Position numbers and translations under genes: made by a program. From assembly GCF_000002875.2 (NCBI RefSeq), contig NC_009393.2, forward strand, positions 252,001-316,000: DNA of 64,000 bases. The letters run 5' to 3'. Below are positions 34,831-47,800 of this stretch, in pieces (positions within the stretch are counted from its first letter, which is position 1; each line of letters starts with the position of its first letter). The notes beneath the pieces were generated by a model that saw nothing but the letters and a program-made list of their open reading frames with translations, made no database searches and had not been told where the DNA came from. Source of the stretch: Leishmania infantum JPCM5. Lineage: Eukaryota; Euglenozoa; Kinetoplastea; Trypanosomatida; Trypanosomatidae.

Positions 34831-37827
34831 CTACTTCCGAGACTTGCGCAGCTCCACCATCATCTTGTACTCACTCACGTACATGCGCTTCGCATCCAGC
34901 AGGCTGATCCCCTTCAGCTTCGACCAGGCGTCCCACTTCGCCTTTCCCGCGTAGTCGAAGATGCCAGGGCGGTCCGTATTCACGTCACCGACGGTTGCCT
35001 GCTTGAAGAGGCCGTAGAACTTGAGCTTTACTTCATCGCTCTCCTTGCCAGCCGTGGCGGCGAAGGCGTGCTGCGCTGAGGCGAACTCCTGCTCGATGGA
35101 AGAGACGGGAAGGGCTTTGTCCACATGTGCCGACGCGCCAGCAGCCGGGGCGCCGGTCTCTATGTCGTTGGCGCCGTTCCGGAACAGAGCACGTCGCAGC
35201 GCCGGCAGGGGCTCCTGGCCTGTCTCGAGTCGCTCAACGAGAGCGTGAGACACGCGCTGCACCATGTCCGCCGTCTCGTTCGCGTCGTCGCCGAAGAGGT
35301 CCTCGGAGCTGGCGGTGTGCTCGTGGTGCGGTGCGGTCGTGGCGGTCAAGGGAGGGGACATGCCGCCGACAGTGAGGTGACCCTCTGCACCGCTGTTCAA
35401 GCTGTGTTGTGGCCGTTCCTGCTGCGGCATCTGCGATGATGCAGTACTGCAGCTGAAGCTGCCACGGTGTGGAGTCCAATCCCGCAGGCTTGTGAGGAAG
35501 TTTGCCCACATGAGCAGCCAGCCCTGCAGCGCCGTCAGGGCTTCCGCCTTAGTTGCACCTGAGGGCCACGGCGACGACGGGGCAGCGCTACCCCCCGCCG
35601 CCTCGGATGAATCGCCGTCTTCGGCCTCATGCATCGTCCATGCCTCCTCGGCCGCCGCCACGACCTGCTCGACGACGGCGTAGTATAGTAGTTCGATGCG
35701 AGAGCGGAACTTCATGGGCCGGCGCTCACCACTCTGGATTCCACCCACAGGATTGAAACCGTCCGTCTCAGTCTCACCAGCGTCGTTCTGGCCGTTGCCG
35801 CCGCCAGGATTCGCGACCCCATAGCACCCAGCATCCAGCCACAGCTCTCTGAAGCGCTCCGCATGCGTGCTCGGACGGCTCATCACGTACGTGCGCAGCG
35901 GCGACGGGCGACCGGGTAAATCGGCCAGCAGCGTCTCCACCTTGCACCGAAGCACTCGCAGCATGGCCGGCTCCTGCACTAGCGCAGCCGCCATGACGCC
36001 GGACACCAACACCGAGAGGAACAGCCCAGAGAAGCCGCGAGGGGAGGTGAAGGCGAAGTAGCCGCCCTCTTCAACAAAGTCTACGTAGTCCTCCAAGGAA
36101 CACTCGCGTGAGAGCAGCTTCATGATGGTGATGAGATGGCCGGACCAGATGGTGGAGTCCAGCTTCTGCGCTGCCACCCGCGACTCCTGCAGCTGCCGGA
36201 TGGTGACCATCGTCACTCGGTTCTCGTTCGAGATGCTCACTGCGCGGCGACGACGACCAGAGCCGCTGCTCTCCTCGATTGCCTCACGGCACCCGATCCA
36301 GACGGCGACGAACGCCAGGCGATGCACATTCTGCGGCGGGCAGCTCCACCAGAAGGGCGCCGGTGGAAGCGCGTGCAAATGGCGGCCAACGCTAACCTTA
36401 TGTGAGGTGCCCGCCATGCTGTGAGCGCTGGCGTCTCCTCCCAGCGAAAGGAAGCCTGGAGAGCTAGACTGTCCCGTACCGCTGAGAGACGGAGGTGAGC
36501 TGAGGCTGGAGTTGTGCGGCAACGCCGCGCCAGTGAGAGCCGTAAAGCCCACGCTTCTGCCGCCAGCGCATCGATCGGTGAGCAATGTCTGTCCGCGGAG
36601 GATGGGGGCGAAACAGCCCTCGAAGACATCCATCACCTTGGCAAGCAACGCAAGGTCGCCGTGGTTGCACACATCGAAAACCGTGTCTCCATCAATCAGC
36701 AGTGGCGGGTGATGGGGCAGCATGCTAAGGCTACTGCAGTAGTCATGCACGAAGTCGATGGCAGACTCCGGCACCACCGGCGTGGCACACGCCCGGCTCG
36801 CCTTGTGAATGTGGTGTTGGTGCTGCAGCGACAAGGGCGCGGTCGTCGTTGTGCACTGCGCGCGCCGCTTGATTTCGAGGACGACGCTCTGCAGAAGTGG
36901 GCGCATCGCTACGATGATGTTGCGCAGACAGTACTCTTCGCCCTTGTCCTCGAAGAGGGCATCTTCCTCTCGCAGGAGGGCGTCGTTGTGCTTGCAGAGG
37001 CTCTGCACGAGCGCGTCTTCACCGACAGCGGTGCCGGTGCTGCAGTGGCAGCCACTAGCGATGGCGCTCTCGATGCCCCCGGGACTGCTGCTGACAGGTG
37101 CGGCGTGCGGAGATCCCCCTCGTACTGGGGTCGGCGGGCGGCTCTTGCGAACTGCAGCGGAGGAGGAAAGTCGGACGCGACCGTCAAAGTGGCCGAGCAG
37201 AACCACCGCACCTCCTAGCTCTCGATGCACGTGGCACTCGAGAATCGGCGAGGCAGCGACTGGCAGGACTGAAGCGGTATGGTCGTCTCCAGACGCATCG
37301 GGAGCATCATCGCCGAGCGCCGGCGCTACCGGCGGAGAGTCTAGCGCATCCACTGCGCCAGCGTTGCCGATTGCGCTTGGAGTGCTCGCGATATAAGTCA
37401 TCGCGGTTACCGCATGCTCCACGTGGAACTGCAGGAGCGCCTGCGCGGCTGCCTTGTTGGATGTCATGAGCGCCAAGTGCAGCGGGCACCACAGGTCCAC
37501 AGCACAGTCCATGTCGCGCTGTGTCTCTTCGGGGACTGCCATGGGATCGTCCAGGAGACTCACCTCCACCAGCACGGCACGGTAGGCGTGCTCAGCGGCG
37601 ACGTCGACACAGGCCTCCTGCATATGCTTCTGCATGGCTTGCACGCGCGCCATCACGTAGCCAGCCCCGTCCACCGGGTCGATGCCGCTGTCATCGAGTA
37701 CCCGAAAGGTCACGGGCTCGCCTTGATGCACGGCAGTGTGCCAGTACTTGTTGTCGCCGCTGGGCTTGCGCAAGACGGTGAACTCGGACAGCACGGCAGC
37801 GCCGTCGGCGGCTCCTCCACGCATCAT
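34831..37827 (-). CDS. Large protein with ankyrin-like segments and a C-terminal acyl-CoA-binding domain
   Basis: The product has 998 residues, starting at the first of two adjacent Met codons (37827, 37824); the frame upstream reads through a CA repeat and is not coding. The C-terminal 85 residues form a full acyl-CoA-binding domain: VKLKFYGLFKQATVGDVNTD, RPGIFDYAGKAKWDAWSKLK, then GISLLDAKRMYVSEYKMMVE. This four-helix fold binds long-chain acyl-CoA thioesters. Upstream, around residues 105-125, LWCPLHLALMTSNKAAAQAL resembles an ankyrin repeat, and DGDTVFDVCNHGDLALLAKVMD near residue 370 a second one. The rest is Ser/Gly-rich linker and helical stretches with no recognised family. It may localise acyl-CoA to a particular membrane or structure. 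Confidence 0.88.
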   Translation of the reverse strand: MMRGGAADGAAVLSEFTVLRKPSGDNKYWHTAVHQGEPVTFRVLDDSGIDPVDGAGYVMARVQAMQKHMQEACVDVAAEHAYRAVLVEVSLLDDPMAVPEETQRDMDCAVDLWCPLHLALMTSNKAAAQALLQFHVEHAVTAMTYIASTPSAIGNAGAVDALDSPPVAPALGDDAPDASGDDHTASVLPVAASPILECHVHRELGGAVVLLGHFDGRVRLSSSAAVRKSRPPTPVRGGSPHAAPVSSSPGGIESAIASGCHCSTGTAVGEDALVQSLCKHNDALLREEDALFEDKGEEYCLRNIIVAMRPLLQSVVLEIKRRAQCTTTTAPLSLQHQHHIHKASRACATPVVPESAIDFVHDYCSSLSMLPHHPPLLIDGDTVFDVCNHGDLALLAKVMDVFEGCFAPILRGQTLLTDRCAGGRSVGFTALTGAALPHNSSLSSPPSLSGTGQSSSPGFLSLGGDASAHSMAGTSHKVSVGRHLHALPPAPFWWSCPPQNVHRLAFVAVWIGCREAIEESSGSGRRRRAVSISNENRVTMVTIRQLQESRVAAQKLDSTIWSGHLITIMKLLSRECSLEDYVDFVEEGGYFAFTSPRGFSGLFLSVLVSGVMAAALVQEPAMLRVLRCKVETLLADLPGRPSPLRTYVMSRPSTHAERFRELWLDAGCYGVANPGGGNGQNDAGETETDGFNPVGGIQSGERRPMKFRSRIELLYYAVVEQVVAAAEEAWTMHEAEDGDSSEAAGGSAAPSSPWPSGATKAEALTALQGWLLMWANFLTSLRDWTPHRGSFSCSTASSQMPQQERPQHSLNSGAEGHLTVGGMSPPLTATTAPHHEHTASSEDLFGDDANETADMVQRVSHALVERLETGQEPLPALRRALFRNGANDIETGAPAAGASAHVDKALPVSSIEQEFASAQHAFAATAGKESDEVKLKFYGLFKQATVGDVNTDRPGIFDYAGKAKWDAWSKLKGISLLDAKRMYVSEYKMMVELRKSRK

Positions 37828-38025
37828 GAAGCTGTGTACAGAAACACTGCGGGAGGGGGAAAGGGGAGGGGGGAGTGGGGGTGGAAGGGGTGGTGGAGGG
37901 GCGGTGATGATGGAGTGGGAAGAGAGCGGCTTGGCAAAGGGGTCGATGGGGCACGAAGGGAGGGAGGGAGGGAGGGGGGAGAGGGGCAGTGAGGGAGGCC
38001 GAGCGCCACGACAGGATGGCCTACG

Positions 38026-38059
<34 letters not shown>

Positions 38060-38889
38060 ACAACGGAGATGTGGATTCACGCAAACGTGTGCCGCGGATA
38101 CCCATGCAAGTAAAAGGGCCTCTCGCGTGCTGCCTCCTTCAAGCCCCTTCGTGTGTGCGTGTGTGTGTACGACCGGCGAGCAGGTCACGACGTCAAGACA
38201 CACGGGCAAGCGGGGGGGTGAGGGAGGTGTGGAGGCACTCGATAGACAGGGTGTTCCACAGCGTCGGCTGCGGTAGGGTGTTCACGGTTGCTATTGAAGT
38301 GAACAGAAGAAGAACAGTGCAGCACGCGCTTGACGGGATCGAGCCGACAAGACTACGTGAAAGAGAGGGGGAAGGGGGAGCGACAGGCTCAGGCTTCCCC
38401 TGCTTACCCTCGTGTACATCAAGTGGAAAAAAAACAAGGCGACGCTCCGTCGTTTCGATTGTTTGCGGGACTTCGCCATTGATTAAGTACGCCCGTCGTG
38501 TATGATGGGGAGGGGGTGGTGGTATGTATGTATGCGTGTATGCATTCGTGAAAACACCCGTGCCGCCATCGAGCCATGAACTCAGGGGGTAACACAAATG
38601 AAGTACCTCCCAATCTCTCCACCACCTGATGCAAGCCTTCTTCTCCCATCCCATCCCATCACACACACACACACATGTATGTGCCTGTGGATGACAGGAT
38701 CCAAAAAAGAAAAAGAAGAGGTGACATCAGGCAGAGGCGATGCCATCCACGCATACGCCATAACATCGCCCCCACTCTCACGTGTGGCACCACCCGCTTG
38801 AGGCCCCACAAGTGCGGCGTGAAAGGGGCGCAAGGGCGCTGGTCGAGGCACACACACACACACACGAATAGACAACTTGTGCTTGCGTA
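37828..38889. other. Intergenic region
   Basis: No gene is seen in about 1 kb. It has G-rich and purine tracts near 37851-37880 and 37961-37985, a long CA repeat (38026-38061), and another CA repeat at about 38850-38864. Confidence 0.6.
38026..38061. repeat. CA dinucleotide repeat with one ATA interruption
   Basis: About 18 CA units with a CATACA break, in the 5' flank of the acyl-CoA-binding protein gene. Its translation gives the Cys-Val run at the start of the open frame, which is the reason to reject that upstream Met. Confidence 0.9.
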
Positions 38890-41800
38890 TCACCGTTTCT
38901 GCTGCTGCTGCTCCACCACGTAGCGCGAGATGCGCTGCATCCACTCGTGCAAGCCTGGACTGTAGAAGCGAAGGGATGTGGTTCTGCTGCGACCGCTGCA
39001 GCTGTCTTCGCCGTCCGCGTCGTCGCCACCGTCACCGCACGTGTCGTGATCGACGTCTTTCCCATGTACGTTGAGGACTGCGTGGCTTCCGATCCACTCC
39101 TCGAGAAATCCAATCACGTCACTGGAGAGGGCACAACGCGGAAGGAGCCGCTGCACATCTGCCTCGATGCGCGCCTCGTCCAGCATGGCCTCTGCGGCGG
39201 TGGGGCACAGTGAGGATGCACACGCGGCGCTCACGATGGTCTCCAGCAGCTCCATCAGCAGGCTTGACTTGGCTTCGTCAAGCTCTTCCTCAAGCTGCTG
39301 GAGCCTTCGGCGGCGCTCGGCGACCTGTCGAGCCCGTGCTGCGTCCGCGAGATCATGCGTGACGTGAATCCCAGATTGCAGCCCATCCGCGCCACCTGCA
39401 GCAGGGGCGCCGTTCCCATGCCCACCGAAGCTACTGGCGCGCGATACGTTACGCCCCGGCCCGCTCGTCTTGTTCGCGGTCTTTCGCCCCGCGGAGGTCG
39501 AGGGACTCGTCGCGGCCGCCAATCCTGCAGAGGATGACCCTCCAGGGTAGTTGCTGTTGAAGCCTGCCCGCGCACCGCCGTCTCCCGCCGCTCCCTGCAC
39601 GGCGGACGGAGGCGCACTGCTGCCACCTGGAGCCGTGCCTCCCACGCCGCCGCCACCACTGCCGCCTGCCAGTACACGCGACCGCAGGGCTGACTGGGCT
39701 TGTGCGACAGCGGCCGCCAAGGCGCAGCGTGCCGCAGCCGCGTGATCGTTAGCTGCATCGCTGTCTACGCTGCTGCCACCGACGGTGAGCGAGGCGATGC
39801 CCGAGCTGTGATCGTCTCGCCTCTTCGCACCGTGGGCTTCCACTGCAGTTGGTGCCGCAGCGCCAGCTCCAGTAGCGCCGCTCACCGCGTCCTCTGTGCA
39901 TCTGTTGCTGCCCCAGCCGTTCTTGCGAACAGAAGCGTCTTCGCCTGCACCACGGGCTATGCCTTCTTCTGCTTCCACCCGCCACATGCACGCTCGCACC
40001 GCGCGAAGGTGTCGACGCAGAGTACGTACCGTGCTGCCGGAGACCTCGAGAGAGACGCACGTCCATCGCAGCGGCGCCGGCTCACACGGGGGTGCTGCCC
40101 CGTCGTTTTTGTGTTGCAGTGCCGCGTTCGATACACCACCGCCGCAGCCTGCTGCTGCGGTCAACGCTGCAACGGAGCTGAAGCTGCTCCTCCGCCCGAG
40201 TTTGCGCACGCCACGAGTGGCAGGCGCAGCGGGAGCCGCTAGAGACGGCGAATGTGGCAGCTTGACACCGCCGTCGGTGTCCTGCCTAGATGACTCTCGT
40301 TGCTGCTGTTGCTGTTGCAGCTGACATTGCTGGATGGAGTCCAATAATGCCCAGTTTGTCGACGGCACCAGCAACTCACGGGTCGAGGTGGCTGCGCTCG
40401 CGATGAGGGGGGGCCACAAAGCACCTCCTGTGCCACGGTCCGCAGCACTTACTATACTACCGCCTGTGCAGCGAGCGTGAATGCCCGTTGCGCCTGCGCT
40501 ACCGCCGGCGGCAGACTGCCGTGATGCGATACGCGCACGAGAGGCGGCCGTGCCAGAAACGCTTGCCGATGTGGTGGTCATCGCGGCTGCTGCGCCTGCC
40601 CCACTGCTTTCGGCGCTCGCAGCCACCGCGTTGAGGATATGGCTTGGCGGCAGCAGGACGCAGTTTTCGAGAGATGCTACCACCGAGCCGGGCAGCAGGG
40701 GTGGGGGTGCAGCGGCCACCTCCGCATCCTGCAGAGGTGACACGGACAGGTACAGCTGCCAGCGCGCCTCATGTGCGCCGTCTCTGGAGGAGTTCCGCAC
40801 TTGCGAAGCTTTTCCTCCATCACTGGTGTCACGACCGACGATGGCCGCCGGCCCTCCTGCAGCCCTCGCCCCAGCGACGACGCAGACAGCGGCGGCAGCG
40901 ACGGAGTTGTACAGCGGCGCCCCCAGCGCATCGGCTCCAAGGGCGGAGAAGAGGCTCGTCGGGACTGCAGCCAACAACACCGGCGGTGCCAGCGCCCTCC
41001 ACACATCCGCTTCTGTGAAAATCACGCTCGGCAGGGAGCCGCCGCCTCCACCCGCCCCAGTCGCCGCGTTGGTGGATGGCGACGATGCTGCACCTACGCG
41101 ACGGGAGTGACCACCACTGCCGCCGCGCCGCGAGGACTGCTGCGGCTGTTGCTGCTGCTGTCTGAGCACCGCACCGACGCTCTCCAGCAGCGCCTGACGC
41201 TCTTCGTCGCGATAGCACAGGTACGTGCAGTTAGCCGGCGTCGTAAGGCGCTGCAGGTGGCGTGTCACCAGCTGCTGCGCAATGTCGTGCTCGAGAGCGT
41301 CGGCCACCGGTGTCAGCGCGCGCGCCGCAGCCGCTTCATTGCACAGCATTACGTACGTCAACGCCATCGTCGGCACGCTAAGCTGCGCTGCCACTGTAGC
41401 GGACATAGTTGGCAGCGTACCCGGCGCCGGGAGTGCGCTCAGTCGCTTGCTGCTGCCTCTATACCCACGACCCGCATTGGCTCCGCGATCCGACTCGGCG
41501 CCGGCACTGCCCGCGGAAGAGGCTGCTCCACTGCCCAGAGGCGGCTGTTTCGGATGGATGGAAGGGCTGCTGTAGAATGGGTTCGAGAGAACATCAGCTG
41601 AACCGGCGGCGCCACTGCCGCCGGCGTTGTCTCTGTGCGCAGTGGGAACCAATCGGCCTACCGTGTCTTGTGTCCGCTGCAACGCTGCCCACAGCGACTC
41701 TGGCCACGGTGCCTGCCCTTGCTCTTCGGTGTTCGCCTCGCTAATCGCGCTCGCGGCGGCTGTGACGCGCGGGTCTGTGGCGTAGCCGCGGAGACTGTCC

Positions 41801-44800
41801 GCCCCGGTGCGCACGCGCCGCTCCATGTCTGAGACCAGCCCCGCCAAGAGTGCACATGCCGCAGCGATGCTTTCCAACTCCGACACAAAGCTGGGCTCGG
41901 CGGTAGTCGCCGGCGACAAGGACTGCGTCCCCTGTGGCAACGGGGTGTGGCGCTGGCGTGCGCGGAGCAGGCGGACATATGTGGAGACAACCCTTGTCAG
42001 GTCCAGCAGAATGGCCCGCACATACGCGTGTCGCTGCACCGGCAGCTCGACACAGCAGTGCAGCACGCGAAGAAGCTCATCACACACGTTCCGCACAGGG
42101 GCCGGAAGGGCGCGCAGCACATCCTCTCTTGACAACAACAGCGGCGGCACCCCCGTCTGAGATGCGACACACGCCGACTCGCTCTTGCCCCTCGTCGCAG
42201 CGCCGCCGCCGCCGCCTCGAACTACCGCCTCCACCTCGACATCGACCTCACGGGCCCCTGCCAGCAGATGTGCACAAACTTCCTGCACTTTCAGCTGCGC
42301 TGCCCACAGCTGCGACTCGAACCAGAAGCTGGCATGCACCGACGTGATGTACTGAGGGCTGACGACTTCTAGCGCTTGCACGAGCGAGGCGGCTGCGCCG
42401 CTGGGGGCTGTCGCAGGGACGCCTGAGGTAAGCAAATTGGATGCCATGTCAGTGCTGGGGCTGTTGCTCATCCTTCCACAGTTTGGCGTCGTGAGGCGTT
42501 GCTGGGGAGCGCGACCACTGCCTCGTGCTTCGTCGCTGCTCGCCTCCCCTCCGCCAAGAGCTGCAGGCGTGGCCACTGCCGCCATCGAGAGCTGCTGCTG
42601 CTCCAGGGCGTGGTGATTCATTGTGTCATGCAGCCTCCACAACGTCGCCGTCGTTGCACACCGCGACAGCGCGAGCGAAGGGAGGATCGTGCGGGCGGAT
42701 GGCGATACAAGCACATAGTGCTGCTGCTGGTGCGGCGGCGATGCAACGGCGCTGGACGATGGCGAGGATGAGCACGTCGATGGCCGCCAGGGGAGTACAC
42801 CGTGCTCCGTAATCGCCCATCGGACCAGCTGCTCCAGGACGTCACGCGACGCAGCCGACTCGATCGTCTTGCCTCGATGCGTGCGCCACCACCGAAGGGC
42901 CGCCGCCGCTACCCATCTGTCCTCGGCGATGCCCATCGCTGGCGAATCAGCCGTGACCGCAGCTGCTGACGAGGTTGCAGCTGCTGCACAATGACCGAGT
43001 TCCAGCGCTTCGACGACATCGTCAGCCTCGCGCAGGCGACCCATCTGCATCAGTGCGTAGAGCCGATACAGCTGAAACACAGTCCAGCAGCTGGCATCCT
43101 TGCCGATGCTGCTGTTGTCGGACTTCTGCACCCCCGCAACCCCGAAGGCTGTGCACAGGGCCAGCCCCTGCGTCCCCGCTGCCTCTTCCAGCTGCGGGTA
43201 CTGGCGCAGATGACTGTAGCAGCGGCACATGAGCAGCCAGACACGAACCCAGTGATCGTAGGGGAACCAAAACGATGCCAGGGCCTGGTCGCTGCCTTGA
43301 ACGCCGAGGCCCTTCAACAGGGCATGCGGTCCCTGCGACCGCGACGGCGGGTGAGGGGTGGTCGAGGTTGCATGCGACGGAAAGGGGGCCGCTGACGACG
43401 ACTGCCGCTGTCGATGATACATCTTGTACTGCTGCGCCTCATTGTGCTCCGCAATACATGCGGCGAGCCGCCGCAAACACGCACCGTAGTGCCCCTGCGC
43501 CGCGAGGAGCTCTGCCGTGAGGAGGAGGGCGCGCTGTCGGATGGCCCCAAGGGTGCCGAGCCACGCGGCGCAGGGAGAACCGGGTGCAACGCTCCCGCCG
43601 CCGCCTCCGTCGGTGCCGTCCACTTGCTTCGACACACCGGTGCGAGGCTCTGCGGCGACTGCTTCAGACGCGCCTGCTACGGCTCCGTGGGACGAGGTGC
43701 CGGGACGTGCCTTTGACACCTGCGTGGACAAGATGGCCGCCGCTGCGGAGCTACCGGAGGGGCGAGTCGCGCCGACCCCGGCAGCCCCGCCGCCCTCCAT
43801 CACGCCAGGAGAAGACTGCCCAGTAAGGATGAAGCACACATCTGCACTGGCCAGAGACTGGAGGAGCGCGCTGGCGTAGCGGCAGGCTTCGGTGCAGGCG
43901 TTAACAGGTCGATCGCCGCGGCCAGTGGCTGCTGGTGGTGGCGGTGGCGGTTGCGAGCCCCGGCTGCCGCCGCTCCCCACGCGCGGCGTTGCCATGGTCT
44001 CACCGAGCGAGGTTCGATTTTGGCCACCGCCACCGCCTGCCGAGTTGCTCGACGCTGAAGAGGAGGTGGCTGCTGCCAGTGATGAGCTTGCCGCCGCCGC
44101 CGCCACGGTTGGTGGTGCCGTGAGCAGGAAAGCAGAATCGCACGTGCCGAGACGCACAAACAGCTCTGCGATCGCCAACTGCACACGCCGCGTAAGACAC
44201 GCTCCGTAGCGCTCCTCCAGTGCCGCCGACGCCAGCACACCAACGGTCAAGGGTAGAAGGGCTGAGACAGCCGCCTCGCTGTTGCCGACGGTGGTGTTGT
44301 GCTTGGCGACAGCGTCTAGGGGAAGCCCCGGCAGACATGCCGCCAAGAACGCCCGCACCGCTGCCGTGTTGTGGGAGGAGGACGGGCTTTCCTCATCCTT
44401 GTAGAAGGACGACGGCGCCGTGGCGCTGCTGCTCGGCGGCGGCGATGACAGCGAGGTGGCCACCGCAGCAGCCGTAGCTGCAGCTGACGATGCGGCAGCG
44501 CACCCAAGCGAGTAGAATCCCGGTAAGGACTCTTCGGCGCCGAGGGAGGCGAGCACCGGCTGCGGCAGCCCGGCGCCGATGCACACGCCGTAGATGTCGC
44601 GCATGGCCACCGAGAAGCTGCCGAGGTGTGCCGCTGCTGCCGCACGCACCAGCCGTGCCTCCACCGTCAACTCGACGTCTTGAAGAACGACCGTGGCGAC
44701 GAAGTCGCTGAAAGCTGCCAGGACGGCGGACTCGCTGCTGTAGCATGCGGAGGAGGGCTTGGCTAGAAGGCTCTGGGCGGCCGAGATCAACCCACGCGTC

Positions 44801-47800
44801 ACGTCAGCCAAGGCGCCTGGCATCCCCGTCGGCGAGTGCTGCTGGCTCACGCCAACGACCGTCGGCCGGAGTGCGTCGCTGAACGAGGCGCTGACGTGGT
44901 GGACGTCGAGGAGGCAGTACTGCGCGGGGGGAAGGTGGGGCTGCTGTGCCCGTGTGACCGCGGTGCGGCCCGCGCTGTCGCTAGAGGCAGCGGTTGAGAC
45001 CACGCCTGGCAAACGCCAGGACTGGTGGACGAGGAGGGCGCAGAGAAGCGTTGCGTCTGTGGCGCGTGGGCTGTCGGTCGGGAACGCGTGATTCGCCAAA
45101 GCGGTGAGCGCAGCAGTAATCCACAGCAGCTCCTCGAGACTTCGACGGCCGCTGGGTGGTGCGGGGGGAGCGGTGCGATGCCGATGCCAGTCCTCCAGCG
45201 CGTGCGGAGTAGAAAGGAAGCAGTCGACTGCGTCGGACCAGCGCTTCGCAGCCTCGCTGACGTGGGAGGCGGCGTAGTAGAGGCCACCTTCTTCGTAGAG
45301 ACACTCGCCGAGAGGTTGGATGAGCCCCGCTGCGCGCAGACCCTGAGCGGCACGCTGATACAGCTTCACCGCAGCCCTCCAAGAAGCGCTGGTGTCGCTT
45401 GCGCTGGGGTCTCGTGTAGGCATCGCCTCCGCAGATAGACTCTCGGCTGACGCGAGGTCGGGTTGCAGCAGCAGCTGCTGCTGAGTGTTGGTTGCCTGCG
45501 CCTCGCTGTTCGACAGTTGCGCTCGCGCCGTTCGCGCAGCTCGGAGTACCAAGAGCACTTCCGGCACGTTGCGTATCGCCTGATCGTACGCTGCCCGCGT
45601 CTCTGGCCGCGGTTGACCATGCGACTCAGTTTCTATCTGGAGGATTCGCGGCAGCAGCTCCTCGGCGTACCGGCCGGCAGTGAGACGCTGCGCCACGCGG
45701 TACGCGGCTTCGCAGCGCGTCGGCTGGACGGAAACAACTACACGCGCAAGGCATGTCAGCTGCTCGACAAGGACGGCCTCACGCATGTCGCGACCGTAGT
45801 GGGCCGCGCCGACGGAGCCGAGTCCTGCGGCGTCACCGCCGCCGCGGCCGCTACAGGTGTTGAGCTGCCCACCAGTGCCACGGCTTGCTTCCTTGTGGGA
45901 GCCGGCCATGGTCATTGTCCCTCGAGCATCGCTCGTCGCAGCGGCGCAGCCGCCTCGTGGTACGCTCTCAAAGGTGAAGTACTGGATCGTGAAAGCCGCT
46001 TCCGCTGCGGCAGCGTGAACCGACTCTCGACTTGGTACTGAGACAGTCTGCGGTGCATCCGGGAGTCCCTGAGGGCTTCTGTGGCGCGATCGGAGGTGAT
46101 CGAGACCCGTTTCGAACGACGTCAACAACTCCGCTGCGACTAAAAGCGTCGCCTTTACTGCAGCGCTGTGCCTGAGCTGCGGCAGCAACTCCTGCATCTG
46201 CTGCAGGATATTCACCCTGGCCTGCAGCTCGTCCCGCTCAGCTTCTGCTCGAGTCGTCGCCTCTGACTCCACACATAGGCGCAGCTGCAGCTCTTCGTGC
46301 TGGCGTTGCCGCAGCGCGTGCAGACGAGCTTCCTGAACGGACTGCATCTCTTCATGTTGCCCAAGCAGCGACACCAGGGACAGCAGCGACGGAACACTGC
46401 GGTGGAAGCGGAAGCGATGGCTCCAGCTGACGTCCGCGCCGACCTTCACTACTGTCGGCTGGAGCACCCCTGCGTGTACATCGCGGCGTGCGTCCCAGTA
46501 CCCGTGCTGCACCGCGGCGATGGAGAAGAGCGGGACTTCCAGCAGCTGATTCACCAGTGCCGTTATCGCCGTCGTCGAAGAGACGGACAAACCTTTCTGT
46601 GGGAGAGTCACACGCAGCTGCTGCAGGTGGCGCACCGCAAGTTGCACCGCGGTGCTGGCACGTGTGGGCAGCCAAAGATATTGGAAGAGAAGGGCTGCGC
46701 GGGCGCAGTGCTGGAGGAGCTCCACGGTGGTCTGCGCCAGGTCCTCTGGTGTCTCAGCCAGAGCGCCACTGATGATGTTTGAGAGCTTCTCGGGACTCCC
46801 GCTACCTGCGCCGCCGCCTTGAGTAGCGGCAGCCGCAGCTGCACTGGCAGTGGGATTGAAGACGGCTAGCTTTCTGTCGACAGCCGCGCCCGTCCGTGGA
46901 TCCCCATCACCGCTACCGTCACCGCTGACGAGGCACAGCAGCTCTTGCACACGACGCTCGTGCGCCACTGCTGTGTACTGTGCTGTCGCCCCCATGTGAA
47001 GGAGTGCTGCCTCGTACAGGTGCATCTGGGCCATGAAGGGCATGTTGTACTGTGTGTAGCGGTGCCGCAGCGTCCGTGCCGCTCGTCGCCGTCGCCACCA
47101 CGCAACGGCGCAGGTAAGCCGCTTCAGATGGTGCTGCTCGGCGAAGTTCCACACACGCGTGACGGCGGTGTAGGATGGCTCGTCGTCTGCTGGATGCCTC
47201 GACTTCTCTTCGTCCTCGAGGCCGCCCTCATTGCCGCCCGGCGCACTCGACTTGCCCGCACCCTTCTTGGCAGCGGCGCCGCGGTTGGCGAGCTTCCTCT
47301 TGCTTGCCGCCGCCTTCCCGCCGTCCTTCTTCCCCGCGGACGCTGCGATCGGCAATGACTCTCTGGCGCCGGCGTTCGCGGCGACTTGGTGCTGAGGGGA
47401 ACTACACAGGCCGTACCCATCGCGCGCCAGCCACGCCCGCGTCTCTGAGTCCACACTGTCGAGGTAGGCCTCCATAGAGCGTCGGTTCTGCTCCACTTGC
47501 TCTCGCACCGTGTGCATGACGAGGCGCGCATCCGCAATAATGGCGGCCGCGGCTGCGACGGATGTGCTGCGCGCCGCGATGGGGGTGATGCCGACCTCTG
47601 CACCGGGGGCGTTGGTGCCTGTGTTACGCTTTCGAGCAGCCGTGCCGGTGCCGGCGCTTGAGCTCATCGCGCCGCCGCCGCTGCCGTTGTCGAGGTTGTC
47701 GTGGGCGTCGCTGCACATGGTCAGCATCTCCCGTACCATGTGCACAGCCATCTTGGCATAGGCCGGGTCATCTTTGTACTTGCCGAGGACGTCTAGGAGA

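Noticed and set aside
37828..38061. N-terminal extension of the acyl-CoA-binding protein
   Set aside because: It translates a CA repeat into Cys-Val runs followed by Pro/Ser runs; the Met-Met at 37827 is a better start.
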